DNA of 64,000 bases, from NCBI RefSeq assembly GCF_016403105.1, contig NZ_CP046155.1, positions 4,149,501-4,213,500 of the forward strand. The letters are read 5' to 3'. Every line of letters begins with the position of its first letter. Position 1 is the first letter of the stretch. Origin of the DNA: Leptolyngbya sp. BL0902. GTDB taxonomy: Bacteria > Cyanobacteriota > Cyanobacteriia > Phormidesmidales > Phormidesmidaceae. The notes under the pieces are model-generated. The model searched no databases. It was given only the letters and a program-made list of their open reading frames with translations, and was not told the DNA's origin. Position numbers and translations under genes: made by a program. Positions 54,480 to 63,119 of the stretch are shown one piece after another.

Positions 54480-55652
54480 CTAGTATTCGGGCACGGAGGG
54501 ATCAACGTCCTTGCTCCAGGCTAGGATGCCGCCTTTGACGTTGGTACCATCGATGCCGTGCTGCTTGAGGATGCCCAGGGCCTTGGCCGAGCGCCCACCC
54601 ATTTTGCAATGGACAATCAGCCGATGGCCGTTGAGCAGTTCCTTCACTTGGCTAACGCCGTCGCCGTTTTCGATATCCGGCAGAGGCACCAGCACGGATC
54701 CGGGGATCTTGGCGATTTCGTACTCGTTGGGGTTCCGCACGTCCAGCAGCAGAACGTTATCTGCACCGCTGTCGAGCACCTGCTTCAGTTCGGTGACGGT
54801 CATTTCGGGGATGCCCGCCTTTTCCTTCTCCGCCTGGGCCTGGGCCTGGGGAATGCCACAGAACATTTCGTAGTCGATCAGGCCTTCGATCACCGGGCGC
54901 ACGGGGTTGGGCCGCAGCTTCAGCTCCCGGAAGGTCATATCTAGGGCGTTGTAGAGCAACAGGCGACCGCTGAGGGTTTTGCCCGTGCCCAAAATCACCT
55001 TGATGGTTTCATTGGCCTGAATGGTGCCGATGATGCCGGGAAGCACCCCCAGCACGCCACCTTCGGCGCAAGAGGGCACCATCCCCGGCGGGGGCGGTTC
55101 GGGATAGAGGTCGCGGTAGTTGGGGCCATCCTGGTAGTTGAACACCGTGGCCTGCCCCTCAAACCGGAAAATGGAGCCGTAGACGTTGGGCTTGTTCAGC
55201 AGCACACAGGCATCGTTGACCAGGTAGCGGGTCGGGAAGTTATCGGTGCCGTCTACCACCACATCGTAGGGCGCGAAAATATCCAGGGCGTTTTCGGCGC
55301 TGAGGCGGGTTTCGTAGAGGTCGATCTGGCAGTGGGGGTTGATTTCTAGAATGCGGTTTTTGGCCGATTCAATCTTGGGTTTGCCCACCCAGGATTCGCT
55401 GTGGATGATTTGGCGATGCAGGTTGGACTGATCCACCACATCGAAATCCACAATGCCGATGCGACCAATGCCAGCGGCGGCCAAATACAGCAGCAGGGGC
55501 GACCCCAGCCCGCCCGTGCCCACACAGAGCACGCTAGCGGCCTTGAGTTTCTTTTGCCCCTCTAGGCCCACCTCCGGCAGAATGATGTGGCGGGAGTAGC
55601 GCTCGTACTCCTCTTTAGTGAGTTGGATATCGTCTAGGTTGGGATTGAGCAT
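54480..55652 (-). CDS. moeB: MoeZ-type E1 adenylyltransferase with rhodanese domain
   Basis: A 390-residue fusion of a ThiF/MoeB-like E1 domain (about 12-270) and a rhodanese domain (about 280-390). It adenylates and sulfurates the C-terminus of small ubiquitin-like sulfur carriers. The nucleotide loop VGTGGLGSPLLLYLAAAG, the block SNLHRQIIHSE and the catalytic Cys in VPSCAEGGVLG are present; the rhodanese Cys is in VHCKMGGRS. The zinc-binding Cys pairs of classical MoeB are replaced (NYRD in place of CYRC), as in actinobacterial MoeZ. ATG 55652 is preferred over 55688. The JAMM gene lies just upstream. Confidence 0.92.
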   Translation of the reverse strand: MLNPNLDDIQLTKEEYERYSRHIILPEVGLEGQKKLKAASVLCVGTGGLGSPLLLYLAAAGIGRIGIVDFDVVDQSNLHRQIIHSESWVGKPKIESAKNRILEINPHCQIDLYETRLSAENALDIFAPYDVVVDGTDNFPTRYLVNDACVLLNKPNVYGSIFRFEGQATVFNYQDGPNYRDLYPEPPPPGMVPSCAEGGVLGVLPGIIGTIQANETIKVILGTGKTLSGRLLLYNALDMTFRELKLRPNPVRPVIEGLIDYEMFCGIPQAQAQAEKEKAGIPEMTVTELKQVLDSGADNVLLLDVRNPNEYEIAKIPGSVLVPLPDIENGDGVSQVKELLNGHRLIVHCKMGGRSAKALGILKQHGIDGTNVKGGILAWSKDVDPSVPEY

Positions 55653-55781
55653 GGTTTCCAGGGCGGAAAGGGAAGGGATGACAGCCAAAGACTATCTATG
55701 ATAGCCAAAACGGTGCGGGGTATTACCGACTTGGCACATCTCTTCAGCTTAGGCCATGGTCGGAAAATTGTTAGTGGATGA

Positions 55782-56348
55782 TCACAGGATTGTGATGCTT
55801 TCTGCCTCGAACTGCTGGGCTTCGTTGAGTCGCCAGCTTTGCACATCCACCACCTGGCCTTCGCGTACCGAGGCAATCACATAGGAATAGACAGGCCATG
55901 CCAGCTGCCGATCACATTCTGAAGGAATCGCCGGATGGTCGGGGTGAGAATGGACAATGCCGATGATTTCCAAATCCTGATCACGCGCTTCTTTCTGAAT
56001 CCGCAGCAGGTCGGCAGGGTCGATCCAGTAGCGGTCGTGGGCTCCGTGGGTCAATGTCTGATGGGGCCTATCGCCACGGTTGAGATCGCCCACGGACTGG
56101 GCGTTTTTCTCCCCGCCCACCTCATCCAAAAGCCCCGGCTCCCACGCATTGGCGACCGGAATCACCTGCACCACCTCGCGGTAGGCATCCTGCGGCATCG
56201 CTTGAGCTTGTAAGCCAGGTTGGGGTGTGTCTGCCCCTAACTCAAACACCCGTTTCCCCACCAGCACCCCACAGCCCTCTTGGGGATAGGTGGCTTCCAA
56301 TGCCTCCCGCATTCGTTGATACTGAGATGTAGAAATGTGAAGCGTCAT
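55782..56348 (-). CDS. JAMM/M67 family metalloprotease (Mec-like)
   Basis: A 188-residue zinc protease. The catalytic Glu is in YPQEGCGVLVG near residue 24, and the JAMM block HSHPDHPAIPSECD near residue 135 has the two His, the Ser and the Asp. Bacterial relatives cleave amino acids from thiocarboxylated sulfur carriers (Mec on CysO) or deubiquitinate-like substrates. The MoeZ-type gene follows on the same strand after about 130 bases, supporting a shared sulfur-carrier pathway. The carrier itself is not encoded here. Confidence 0.88.
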   Translation of the reverse strand: MTLHISTSQYQRMREALEATYPQEGCGVLVGKRVFELGADTPQPGLQAQAMPQDAYREVVQVIPVANAWEPGLLDEVGGEKNAQSVGDLNRGDRPHQTLTHGAHDRYWIDPADLLRIQKEARDQDLEIIGIVHSHPDHPAIPSECDRQLAWPVYSYVIASVREGQVVDVQSWRLNEAQQFEAESITIL

Positions 56349-56362
56349 TGACTCATCCTGCC

Positions 56363-56626
56363 ATGCCCCAGACCATGCTACCCCAGCCCAAACCGCCCCA
56401 AACCTACTGGCAAAGCCTGCGGGATCCCCACTATGCCCCCACGGCGCTGCGGGTAGCCCTGGTAATTGGCACCCTTCTGTTCACGATTAACCATGGCGTG
56501 GCCCTCTGGCAGGGGCAAATGACCCGCCAGCGCTGGTTCTCTGCCGCCTTGACCTATGTTGTACCCTACTGCGTAAGCATCCACGGCCAACACAGCCGCT
56601 CCGCTCGCCCTCGCCCTCGGCCTTAA
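56363..56626 (+). CDS. nrtS: NrtS-like small membrane protein
   Basis: An 87-residue protein with two hydrophobic helices, LRVALVIGTLLFTINHGVAL and WFSAALTYVVPYCVSIHG, the pattern of cyanobacterial NrtS nitrate/nitrite transport proteins. The ATG at 56363 is preferred; an in-frame TTG at 56348 would touch the divergent JAMM gene. It lacks the nrtS partner often seen, a nitrate assimilation operon. Its C-terminus is Arg/Pro-rich and short. Confidence 0.75.
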   Translation: MPQTMLPQPKPPQTYWQSLRDPHYAPTALRVALVIGTLLFTINHGVALWQGQMTRQRWFSAALTYVVPYCVSIHGQHSRSARPRPRP

Positions 56627-56788
56627 ATTCCCGTTCACCCGCTCTAGGCGGGTCTAGGGCGGCGGCGGCGGGGCAGGGCCGTAACGTATCATTTGAATAA
56701 GGTGAGGATGCACGACCGAATTGCGCCATGATGGCCAACTAATCTGGAAACCGCCCGAATGAACCCCTGCTGGAGGGAACAGTTACCC

Positions 56789-57436
56789 ATGGTTAGCATT
56801 CAGCTTCGGCAATTAGATGTACCACCGGGGCAGCGGTTGGTGCTGCGCGATGTCAGTTGGGCCGAATTTAACGCCATTTTGGAGGAACTGGGCGAACAGC
56901 GCAGCACCCGCATTGCCTATGACCACGGACTGTTAGAGATTATGGCCCCCTTACCTGAACACGAATACTTCAAACAGTCTCTTAGTATTGCCATTGAAGA
57001 TATTAGTGAAGAACTTGATTTAGACTACGAAAGCTATGGGTCTACCACCTGGAAAAAACAGGCGGAGCAGGCTGGCATAGAACCCGATAATTGCTTTTAT
57101 GTACAAAATGAAGCCTTGGTACGTGGCAAACTCACCCTAGATTTAGACCAGGATCCGCCCCCAGATTTAGCCTTAGAAATTGACCTCACCAGCAAATCAA
57201 TTCATCGGTTTCCTATCTATGCACGGCTAGGGATACCCGAAATTTGGTGCTACGACCAAGGCCAACTCACGGTTTATCTGCTGCAATCGGGAGCGTATCA
57301 ACCTGCCGCCCAAAGTCTGGTGTTTCCAACCCTTAAGGTGCAGGAATTACCTGGTTTAATTGAAGCCCATCGTACCCAAGGACGGCTGGCCCTACGGCGG
57401 GCGGTGAGAGCCTGGGTGAGGGATCAGATTCAGTAA
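56789..57436 (+). CDS. Uma2 family endonuclease-like protein
   Basis: A 215-residue PD-(D/E)xK-like Uma2/DUF820 protein. WAEFNAILEELGEQRSTRIAYDHGLLEIM near residue 20, DLALEIDLTSKS near residue 128 and GIPEIWCYDQG near residue 150 are the family blocks; E and the Asp/Lys pair could form the nuclease site. Cyanobacteria carry many copies with unknown purpose. The ATG at 56789 is preferred over the longer frame at 56759. No toxin-antitoxin partner adjoins. Confidence 0.88.
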   Translation: MVSIQLRQLDVPPGQRLVLRDVSWAEFNAILEELGEQRSTRIAYDHGLLEIMAPLPEHEYFKQSLSIAIEDISEELDLDYESYGSTTWKKQAEQAGIEPDNCFYVQNEALVRGKLTLDLDQDPPPDLALEIDLTSKSIHRFPIYARLGIPEIWCYDQGQLTVYLLQSGAYQPAAQSLVFPTLKVQELPGLIEAHRTQGRLALRRAVRAWVRDQIQ

Positions 57437-57469
57437 CGATCCTCGGCACAAGGGGAACCAGGGTTTGAA

Positions 57470-58594
57470 TCACCCTGTTGAGCCAATCTTTTGAACTACC
57501 ACAAAGCGCTTGTAGAAAAAGACTTGGTCTTGGGCGTGGAGGCGATGGGCCAGATCCTCTAGAGTTTGCCAGTGGGAAGAATTGGGCGGACAGATACGGT
57601 CGCTGAGTCGATTCCAAAAGGCCATTTTTGCCCTAGGAGCGGCGTGGTGGTGCAGGGTTTCTAGCACCGTTTGAAAGTGTGATTCGGACATATATTCAAA
57701 CACATTGCTGAGGTTGAAACGGTCGATGGGCTGGTCATTTCGGCTCAGGAAATCCTCTAATGAGGTGGTGTGCCACTCTAGGCGATCTAGGTTTTGGCGG
57801 ATGGGTTCAAAATTTTCGGGACGCAGGGCGTAGGGCAGCACAGTATCGTAACCACCGAGGACAATCCAGTGTAGGTAAGGGTTTTGGGCGGGGTCGAGGG
57901 CGGTGAGGGCGTAGCGGGTGCGCCCTAGCAGGTGTTCGGCCAAGGACTGATCGCCATAGCGGAGAAATTCCGGGTCGGTGCCCAAATGGCCCAATGTGAA
58001 CCGTGAAAAGAAGGCTCGAAATAGCCAACGCCAGCGCCAGCCCTCCCACTGATTGGCGTACCAATTTTCGCGTTCTGTGGGGGAAAGTCCCTTGAAAATC
58101 GGTTGCCACACCTGGGGAGAATGCACTAAAGGCAACACCCAACGGCGAAAGAGGGCCAGATAGCGCTCGAATTTGCCGCTGTGCAAAATGCCTTGGGCGA
58201 TGGCCTTCGGGTGGCTGTCCCAAAATTTCCTAGCGGGGGGCGAGAGTTCCTTTCGGCAGCGCTGGTAAAGCTCTGCCCGCAAAGATCTCAGGGTTCTCAA
58301 AAATCCCTGGGATCTGGCTCCCAGCAGCATCAGCATTTCGCCATGGCTCAAGCACCGAAAGGCGGCAACTTTCAGTTCTAAACAAGCGATTTGGGCGGGG
58401 CTGAGGTCTACCGCAATCACCCGCTGGGGGCCACGGCTGAGCAAGGCCAAGGTATTGTCGCCACCGGAGGCGATGGAAAGGCAGGTGTGGTGGGGCTGCA
58501 CTGCCAGGGCCTCTAGCAAAATGTCGGCATCTTCCCAGCACTGGGCATAGCGCAAGTGGTCGAAGCGAGTGTGGCGTTCAATTTCGCTGGGCAT
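57470..58594 (-). CDS. DUF3419 / BtaA-like methyltransferase-fold protein
   Basis: A 374-residue protein of the DUF3419 family. FDHLRYAQCWEDADILLEAL near residue 12, LSIASGGDNTLALLSRGPQRVIAVDLSP near residue 38 (an S-adenosylmethionine-binding loop) and FNLSNVFEYMSES near residue 300 are family hallmarks. In other bacteria BtaA moves the aminocarboxypropyl group of S-adenosylmethionine to diacylglycerol, making a betaine lipid. Betaine lipids are not usual in cyanobacteria and no btaB is nearby, so the substrate may differ. It is read toward the Uma2 gene. Confidence 0.85.
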   Translation of the reverse strand: MPSEIERHTRFDHLRYAQCWEDADILLEALAVQPHHTCLSIASGGDNTLALLSRGPQRVIAVDLSPAQIACLELKVAAFRCLSHGEMLMLLGARSQGFLRTLRSLRAELYQRCRKELSPPARKFWDSHPKAIAQGILHSGKFERYLALFRRWVLPLVHSPQVWQPIFKGLSPTERENWYANQWEGWRWRWLFRAFFSRFTLGHLGTDPEFLRYGDQSLAEHLLGRTRYALTALDPAQNPYLHWIVLGGYDTVLPYALRPENFEPIRQNLDRLEWHTTSLEDFLSRNDQPIDRFNLSNVFEYMSESHFQTVLETLHHHAAPRAKMAFWNRLSDRICPPNSSHWQTLEDLAHRLHAQDQVFFYKRFVVVQKIGSTG

Positions 58595-58631
58595 GGGGTG
58601 ATTCTACCGTTTCGGCGGGGGGAGATTGGGC

Positions 58632-61571
58632 CTAAGACTCAGGCGAAATGCGCTGCACCCGTCCCGTGCGGCCATCCACCGCCACCCAGTCACCCTCTTT
58701 CAGCAGGGTCGTCACGTTGGGGAGGTCGCTCACCATCGGCAGGCCCAATTCTCGCGCCACAATCGCCACATGGGAGAGCACACTGCCCCGCTCCACCAGA
58801 AGCCCCTGGGCATGGGGGAATAGCAGCACCCAACCCGGATCGGTGGAGGTGGCCACCAAGATTTGGGGTTCCTGATTTTCCTTGGGTGCCCCCTGCCGCT
58901 GAAGCCATTGGCGCGGATGGCTCACCAAACACACCCGCCCCTGCACCATCCCCGGCGCACAGCCCGTGCCCTGCCAGGTGTCGTTGCTATCGGTAACTTG
59001 TGAGATCCCTAAATCCGTGGAGAGTTCTGCCTCGAAGCTGGGTACCGATGGGGACGACAGTCCCAAACTCGGCAGGCCGAAGGTTTCGAGCCGTCGGGGC
59101 AAGGCCGGAGCTGCGAGGTGCTGCTGATACTGGGCTTGGCGAACGCTGACTAAGCCGCGCAAATCCAGCGTGGTGGCGGTGCCTTCCACTAATCCCATGA
59201 TTTCCTCGACTTCTAGGAAAAAGATGTCGGCGGGATCATCCAGCCAGTCCAGCGCATAAAACCGTTTACCCAGTTCCACAAACACGCGCCGAGCTTGGCC
59301 GAAGACACGGGTTCGCTCGAAGCGTAGATTTTCCCGATTGCGGACGAGGCGGCGAGTGTTGTGTAGCACCCAGCGGAAGAGGATGGCCCTAACGCCCAGA
59401 ACCTTGGCCCTCACCTCCAGGTCTTTGGCCCTCACCCCCGGCCCCTCTCCCACGGGGAGAGGGGAGTTAGATGGGAGAAGATCGTTAGAACAGTGAGTAT
59501 TTTCTGTCCGGCCTCCCCCTCGCCCTTGGGGAGAGGGGGACTGAGGGGGTGAGGGCTTCTTCTGCGCCATGTAGCCCACGGTTCGCAGCAGGGGCAGCGG
59601 GTCGTCGGAGAGGGTAGGGCTTTCGAGTTTGAGTTCTTCTAGGCAGCGGTCGCCAAATTTGGCCAAATACTGCTGATAGGCGGCGGCTAGGGGTGGAATG
59701 GTCTTCAAAGTGCGCTGAATCTCGGCCAGAGAGCCGTTGCAGAATACGTTGATGGATTCGGGATAATCGGCCAACATTGCCGCCATTTCCGTTATGCGCT
59801 GGGCGGGTTCGGTGCTGATGATGTCGCCCGTTAGGCTGATTAGGGTATTCTGCAATGCTCCGGTGGTGTCGTCGTACCAACGAGTCACCAGTTTTTTGAG
59901 AACACCATAGAAAATCATGGCGAAGAAATCGTTAATCAGCGGTGCGTCCCAGTGGGTGAGGAGTTCGCCTTCGATGCGGCGATAGATTTTTACCAGTTCG
60001 TCGGGCCGTTGGTCGGGCAGGGTGGCCAGTTGGTCGGCAGTCATCAGCACTCGACCGAGCCGCTGGTGGTAGCGCTGGATGCGGCGATTGAGGGTGGCAT
60101 AGTTGGTCAAAATGCGCCCGGTAGACCAGGCCAGCCGCAGGGCATCGGCGGCGGGATGGGTCTGATTTTGGCGGCGAATATCGGCCATCACGGCATCGGG
60201 CAAACCCTGCTGCACCCCCAGCATTTGCTCTAAAAACCGCGCATTTAGCCGATATCCCGGCAAAAACGTCAGTACCCGATACCAGCTCAGCAGATTGTAG
60301 TAAATTCGCCCCTGCAAGAAGCCAATCATGGTCTGAAACACCTGGCGATGCTGGGCAATCACCCCATCGGGCACCCCCATAAAGCGGCAAAACTGCTGAT
60401 ATACCTCGGTATAGGCCTTGCGGGCAAAGGAAAAGGTCAGGGGCGTGGTGACGCCGCTGTAGCTTTCCACAATGTTGCTGTTGTCCCACAGGCCATAGGT
60501 GCCGTCGGGGTCGGGTTGAGTGGCCAGGGTAGTGATGGGACGGGCTTGCAGGAGGTAGAGGTTGGCGGCCCTCACCCTAAATCCCTCTCCCAAGTTGGGA
60601 GAGGGACTTTGAAAAGTTTCCGGCTCCCCTTCTCCCCTAGTGGGAGAAGGGGTTGGGGGATGAGGGGGTTCTTCCACCCAAGCCCACTCAATATCCTGGG
60701 GGCGGGATTGGTGGTGGCTGATTTTTTGGGCCAGTTGGGCGATGTCGAGGATTTGGCTATCGGTCAGCACCGCCCGCTGCTGGGCCTCGGCGGGGACGGG
60801 TTCCCAAGTGAGATTCCCCGATGTGTCGATTCGCTGCTGCTGAGTTTGCAGAGCTAGACGACGTTCGAGAATTTGCCCCTCTCGGCTGACGAGGTACGTA
60901 TCTCCCACCACATCCCCATTCACCAAGGCCGCAGAGAGACCGTAGACTGCTTGGATAACCGTTACCCCTCGCCTGCCGCTGATCGGATCGGCACTGAAGG
61001 CCACCCCTGCCGCGACGGGGTTGAGCATGAGCTGAATCAACACGGCGGGCGGTTGTAAGTGGGTGCTAGTCGCTGATGTTTGAAGACTCGACACCTCGGT
61101 ATCTGAGGTTTCTGAGTTCGGGGAATCCTGAGCCTGACGATAGGCTTGCAGCGATTCGGAAAAGGCAGATTGCCAAACCTTGAGAATGGCGCTTTCCAAG
61201 TCCGCCAACGCGACACCGAGGACAGTCTCTAACTGTCCGGCGTAGCTTTGCTGGGTGCCATCCTCCGCCAAGGCCGATGAGCGCACGGCCCACCGTTGTT
61301 CTGGCGCTTCTATGGCTTTTAGACACCGCCGTACCTCGGCTATCACCGCTGGAGCGATGTGGGTTGGGATGTGGTCGTTGGTCAGGGTGAGGGCATCCCG
61401 GTGATCCAGCGGCAACGAAGCCCAAAAGGCCTGGGGCAAGAGAACAACCCCCGGTAGCACTGGGAAATGGGCCTGGGCTAGGTGCGCTAAGGTCGCGGCC
61501 TTGCCGCCCAGGGGAGGAAGGGAGTTGGGCGGCGGGGTTTGTTCGGGACTCAACCAGACGCAGTACAGCAT
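58632..61571 (-). CDS. PEP-synthase-like phosphotransferase with in-frame repeat insertions
   Basis: A 979-residue protein of the PEP/pyruvate-dikinase family. The N-terminal ATP-grasp domain begins LGGKAATLAHLAQAHFPVLPG near residue 22 and contains RWAVRSSALAEDG and QLMLNPVAAGVAFSADPISG. The C-terminal phosphohistidine domain has ERGSVLSHVAIVARELGLP near residue 925. The middle differs from classical PpsA and recalls rifampin phosphotransferase-type fusions. Two palindromic repeats (59427-59557 and 60567-60668) are translated in frame as PTPSPTRGEGEP-type and LPVGEGPGVRAKDLEV-type inserts, neither within a catalytic block. Substrate is unknown. Confidence 0.85.
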   Translation of the reverse strand: MLYCVWLSPEQTPPPNSLPPLGGKAATLAHLAQAHFPVLPGVVLLPQAFWASLPLDHRDALTLTNDHIPTHIAPAVIAEVRRCLKAIEAPEQRWAVRSSALAEDGTQQSYAGQLETVLGVALADLESAILKVWQSAFSESLQAYRQAQDSPNSETSDTEVSSLQTSATSTHLQPPAVLIQLMLNPVAAGVAFSADPISGRRGVTVIQAVYGLSAALVNGDVVGDTYLVSREGQILERRLALQTQQQRIDTSGNLTWEPVPAEAQQRAVLTDSQILDIAQLAQKISHHQSRPQDIEWAWVEEPPHPPTPSPTRGEGEPETFQSPSPNLGEGFRVRAANLYLLQARPITTLATQPDPDGTYGLWDNSNIVESYSGVTTPLTFSFARKAYTEVYQQFCRFMGVPDGVIAQHRQVFQTMIGFLQGRIYYNLLSWYRVLTFLPGYRLNARFLEQMLGVQQGLPDAVMADIRRQNQTHPAADALRLAWSTGRILTNYATLNRRIQRYHQRLGRVLMTADQLATLPDQRPDELVKIYRRIEGELLTHWDAPLINDFFAMIFYGVLKKLVTRWYDDTTGALQNTLISLTGDIISTEPAQRITEMAAMLADYPESINVFCNGSLAEIQRTLKTIPPLAAAYQQYLAKFGDRCLEELKLESPTLSDDPLPLLRTVGYMAQKKPSPPQSPSPQGRGGGRTENTHCSNDLLPSNSPLPVGEGPGVRAKDLEVRAKVLGVRAILFRWVLHNTRRLVRNRENLRFERTRVFGQARRVFVELGKRFYALDWLDDPADIFFLEVEEIMGLVEGTATTLDLRGLVSVRQAQYQQHLAAPALPRRLETFGLPSLGLSSPSVPSFEAELSTDLGISQVTDSNDTWQGTGCAPGMVQGRVCLVSHPRQWLQRQGAPKENQEPQILVATSTDPGWVLLFPHAQGLLVERGSVLSHVAIVARELGLPMVSDLPNVTTLLKEGDWVAVDGRTGRVQRISPES
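59427..59557. repeat. palindromic repeat, family A, coding copy 1
   Basis: A longer member of the family inside the PEP-synthase-like gene. It has GGCCCTCACCCCCGGCCCC and GGGGGTGAGGGCT ends and inner hairpin CCCCTCTCCC/GGGAGAGGGG. GGCCCTCACC is also repeated once just outside the left end, so the copy seems to have a tandem partial extension. Confidence 0.8.
60567..60668. repeat. palindromic repeat, family A, coding copy 2
   Basis: A 102-base copy (a multiple of three) inside the N-terminal part of the PEP-synthase-like gene. The ends are GGCCCTCACCCTAAATCCC and GGGGGATGAGGGGG. It lies between ATP-grasp blocks, adding about 34 residues that have no counterpart in the family fold. Confidence 0.85.
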
Positions 61572-61656
61572 AGCGGTCAGGGGTAGGACACAGCAGCCAT
61601 CAGACTCATTCTGAGGGCTACCGTGGTCTTGGAGTGGGCGGGGTGGCCCAGAAGCC

Positions 61657-62436
61657 TCACTGGCTGTCCGTCATCCGCACGGGCACCTGGTGATCTTGGA
61701 GGTAGTGCTTCACCTCGGCAACGGTTAACTGGCCATAGTGCAGCAGGGAGGCCAACAGGGCGGCTTCGGCTTTACCCTCGGTGAGGGCTTCGTAGATATG
61801 CTGGCAGTTGCCCGCCCCACCGGAGGCAATTACGGGCACGGGCACCCGGTCGGCAATGGTGCGGGTGAGTTCTAGGTCGTAGCCCGCTTGGGTGCCGTCG
61901 GCGTCCATGCTGGTGACGAGCAGTTCCCCAGCCCCCCGGTTCACCATTTCCTCGGCCCAGGCGATGGCGTCGAGGCCCGTGTTTTCTCTTCCGCCGCGCA
62001 CGTAGACATCCCAGCCCGGATTGGCGGGATCGGGCCGACGACGGGCATCAATGGCGACGACGATGCACTGGGAACCAAAGCGGTCGCTGGCTTCTTGGAC
62101 AAATTCTGGCCGCTTCACCGCCGCCGAGTTAATGCTGACCTTATCGGCCCCGGCCCGCAGCAGCTTTTTGATGGTATCGAGGTTGCTGATGCCGCCGCCC
62201 ACCGTCAGCGGAATGAACACCTGCTCCGCCGTTTGGTAGACCACATCAATGATGATGTCTCGGTCTTCGTGGGTGGCGGTGATATCTAGAAACACCAGCT
62301 CATCGGCTCCGGCTTCGTTGTATGCCTGGGCTAGCTCAACGGGATCGCCCGCATCGCGTAGATCGACAAAATTAACTCCCTTCACCACCCGTCCCGCCTT
62401 CACATCCAGGCAAGGAAGAATTCGTTTTGCCAGCAT
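61657..62436 (-). CDS. hisF: imidazole glycerol phosphate synthase subunit HisF
   Basis: A 259-residue TIM-barrel cyclase subunit of histidine biosynthesis, closing the imidazole ring with ammonia from HisH. Catalytic residues are in [15 protein letters not shown] (Asp at residue 11) and VVAIDARR near residue 130. [20 protein letters not shown] near residue 84 and VIASGGAGN near residue 222 bind phosphate. The ATG at 62436 (MLAKRILP) fits the family start better than 62466. Other his genes are absent. It is divergent from petP. Confidence 0.96.
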   Translation of the reverse strand: MLAKRILPCLDVKAGRVVKGVNFVDLRDAGDPVELAQAYNEAGADELVFLDITATHEDRDIIIDVVYQTAEQVFIPLTVGGGISNLDTIKKLLRAGADKVSINSAAVKRPEFVQEASDRFGSQCIVVAIDARRRPDPANPGWDVYVRGGRENTGLDAIAWAEEMVNRGAGELLVTSMDADGTQAGYDLELTRTIADRVPVPVIASGGAGNCQHIYEALTEGKAEAALLASLLHYGQLTVAEVKHYLQDHQVPVRMTDSQ

Positions 62437-62550
62437 TGCCCTTTCCGCCACCGACGCATTACCCATTCACGATAGATCATTAGGGGGCAAGCGCTGATAA
62501 ACTGTGTCTTGGTTTTATCGTGACGTAAGCAGTTGGAGCCGTTGATTGCC

Positions 62551-62748
62551 ATGGCTTTAGAGATCGGCCAGAAAGTGAAAATTGTCCGCCTGAGAGATCG
62601 TGTTTCCTCCGATGTTGCGGGCCGCCTCGGTAAAAGCGGTACCATCAGCAACTTCAAAGTGGTGGATGGCCGTGGGATCGGCGTGGTAGTGGAATTTGAC
62701 GACAAGTACGCCACCTGGTTCTTTGAAGACGAGCTATCTCCCGCCTAG
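62551..62748 (+). CDS. petP: cytochrome b6f peripheral subunit PetP (DUF2862)
   Basis: A 65-residue SH3-like protein beginning MALEIGQKVKIVRLRDRVS, followed by GRLGKSGTISNFK and VVVEFDDKYATWFFEDEL. This is the cyanobacterial PetP family, a small cytoplasmic-side subunit of the b6f complex affecting electron transfer. The ATG at 62551 is preferred over the longer frame at 62533. It is followed by a clear intrinsic terminator, so it is transcribed alone. Family assignment is by sequence pattern. Confidence 0.9.
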   Translation: MALEIGQKVKIVRLRDRVSSDVAGRLGKSGTISNFKVVDGRGIGVVVEFDDKYATWFFEDELSPA

Positions 62749-63119
62749 GCTAGGTTTTCACCCATTTTGAGAGCATTTGACTGGATTTCGCCTAGATAAC
62801 GTCCACAATCAGGCCAAATCTCTAGAGCAAGGGGCTTAAGCCCCTTGTTTTGTATCGTCCCCTAAGATGGACGTCGCCCAAATCCCCTAGCCTTGCAGGG
62901 TGGGCACCGCCCACCATCCGCGCTACCTTGCTAAGTAGGATGGCTAAATTAAAATTAATTTTGGCTCTGGGTTTCGACTGCGCTCAACCCTTTTGCTGCT
63001 TGGCGTGGGGGCCTTGAGCGAAGTTGAAAGGCGTTTTACTACGGCTGGTTTCAGTGGGCATTGCCCACCCCACGGTTGGTCACATCCGCATCTACGTCCT
63101 TTAGCGTCTTTGAGCAGTT
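62749..63119. other. intergenic stretch after petP with terminator and short palindromes
   Basis: It holds the petP terminator and two short GTGGGC-type palindromes, GTGGGCACCGCCCACC-like near 62900 and GTGGGCATTGCCCACCCC-like near 63054. Otherwise no coding region or RNA was recognised. Two possible promoter-like AT-rich patches occur near 62940-62965. Confidence 0.6.
62828..62852 (+). terminator. petP: intrinsic terminator of petP
   Basis: CAAGGGGCTT (62828-62837) and AAGCCCCTTG (62838-62847) form a strong inverted repeat, followed by TTTTG. It lies 80 bases after the petP stop. Confidence 0.85.

Noticed and set aside
56789-57436. Uma2 protein as part of a defence island
   Set aside because: No restriction, toxin or other defence gene is beside it, and the family is very common in cyanobacteria.
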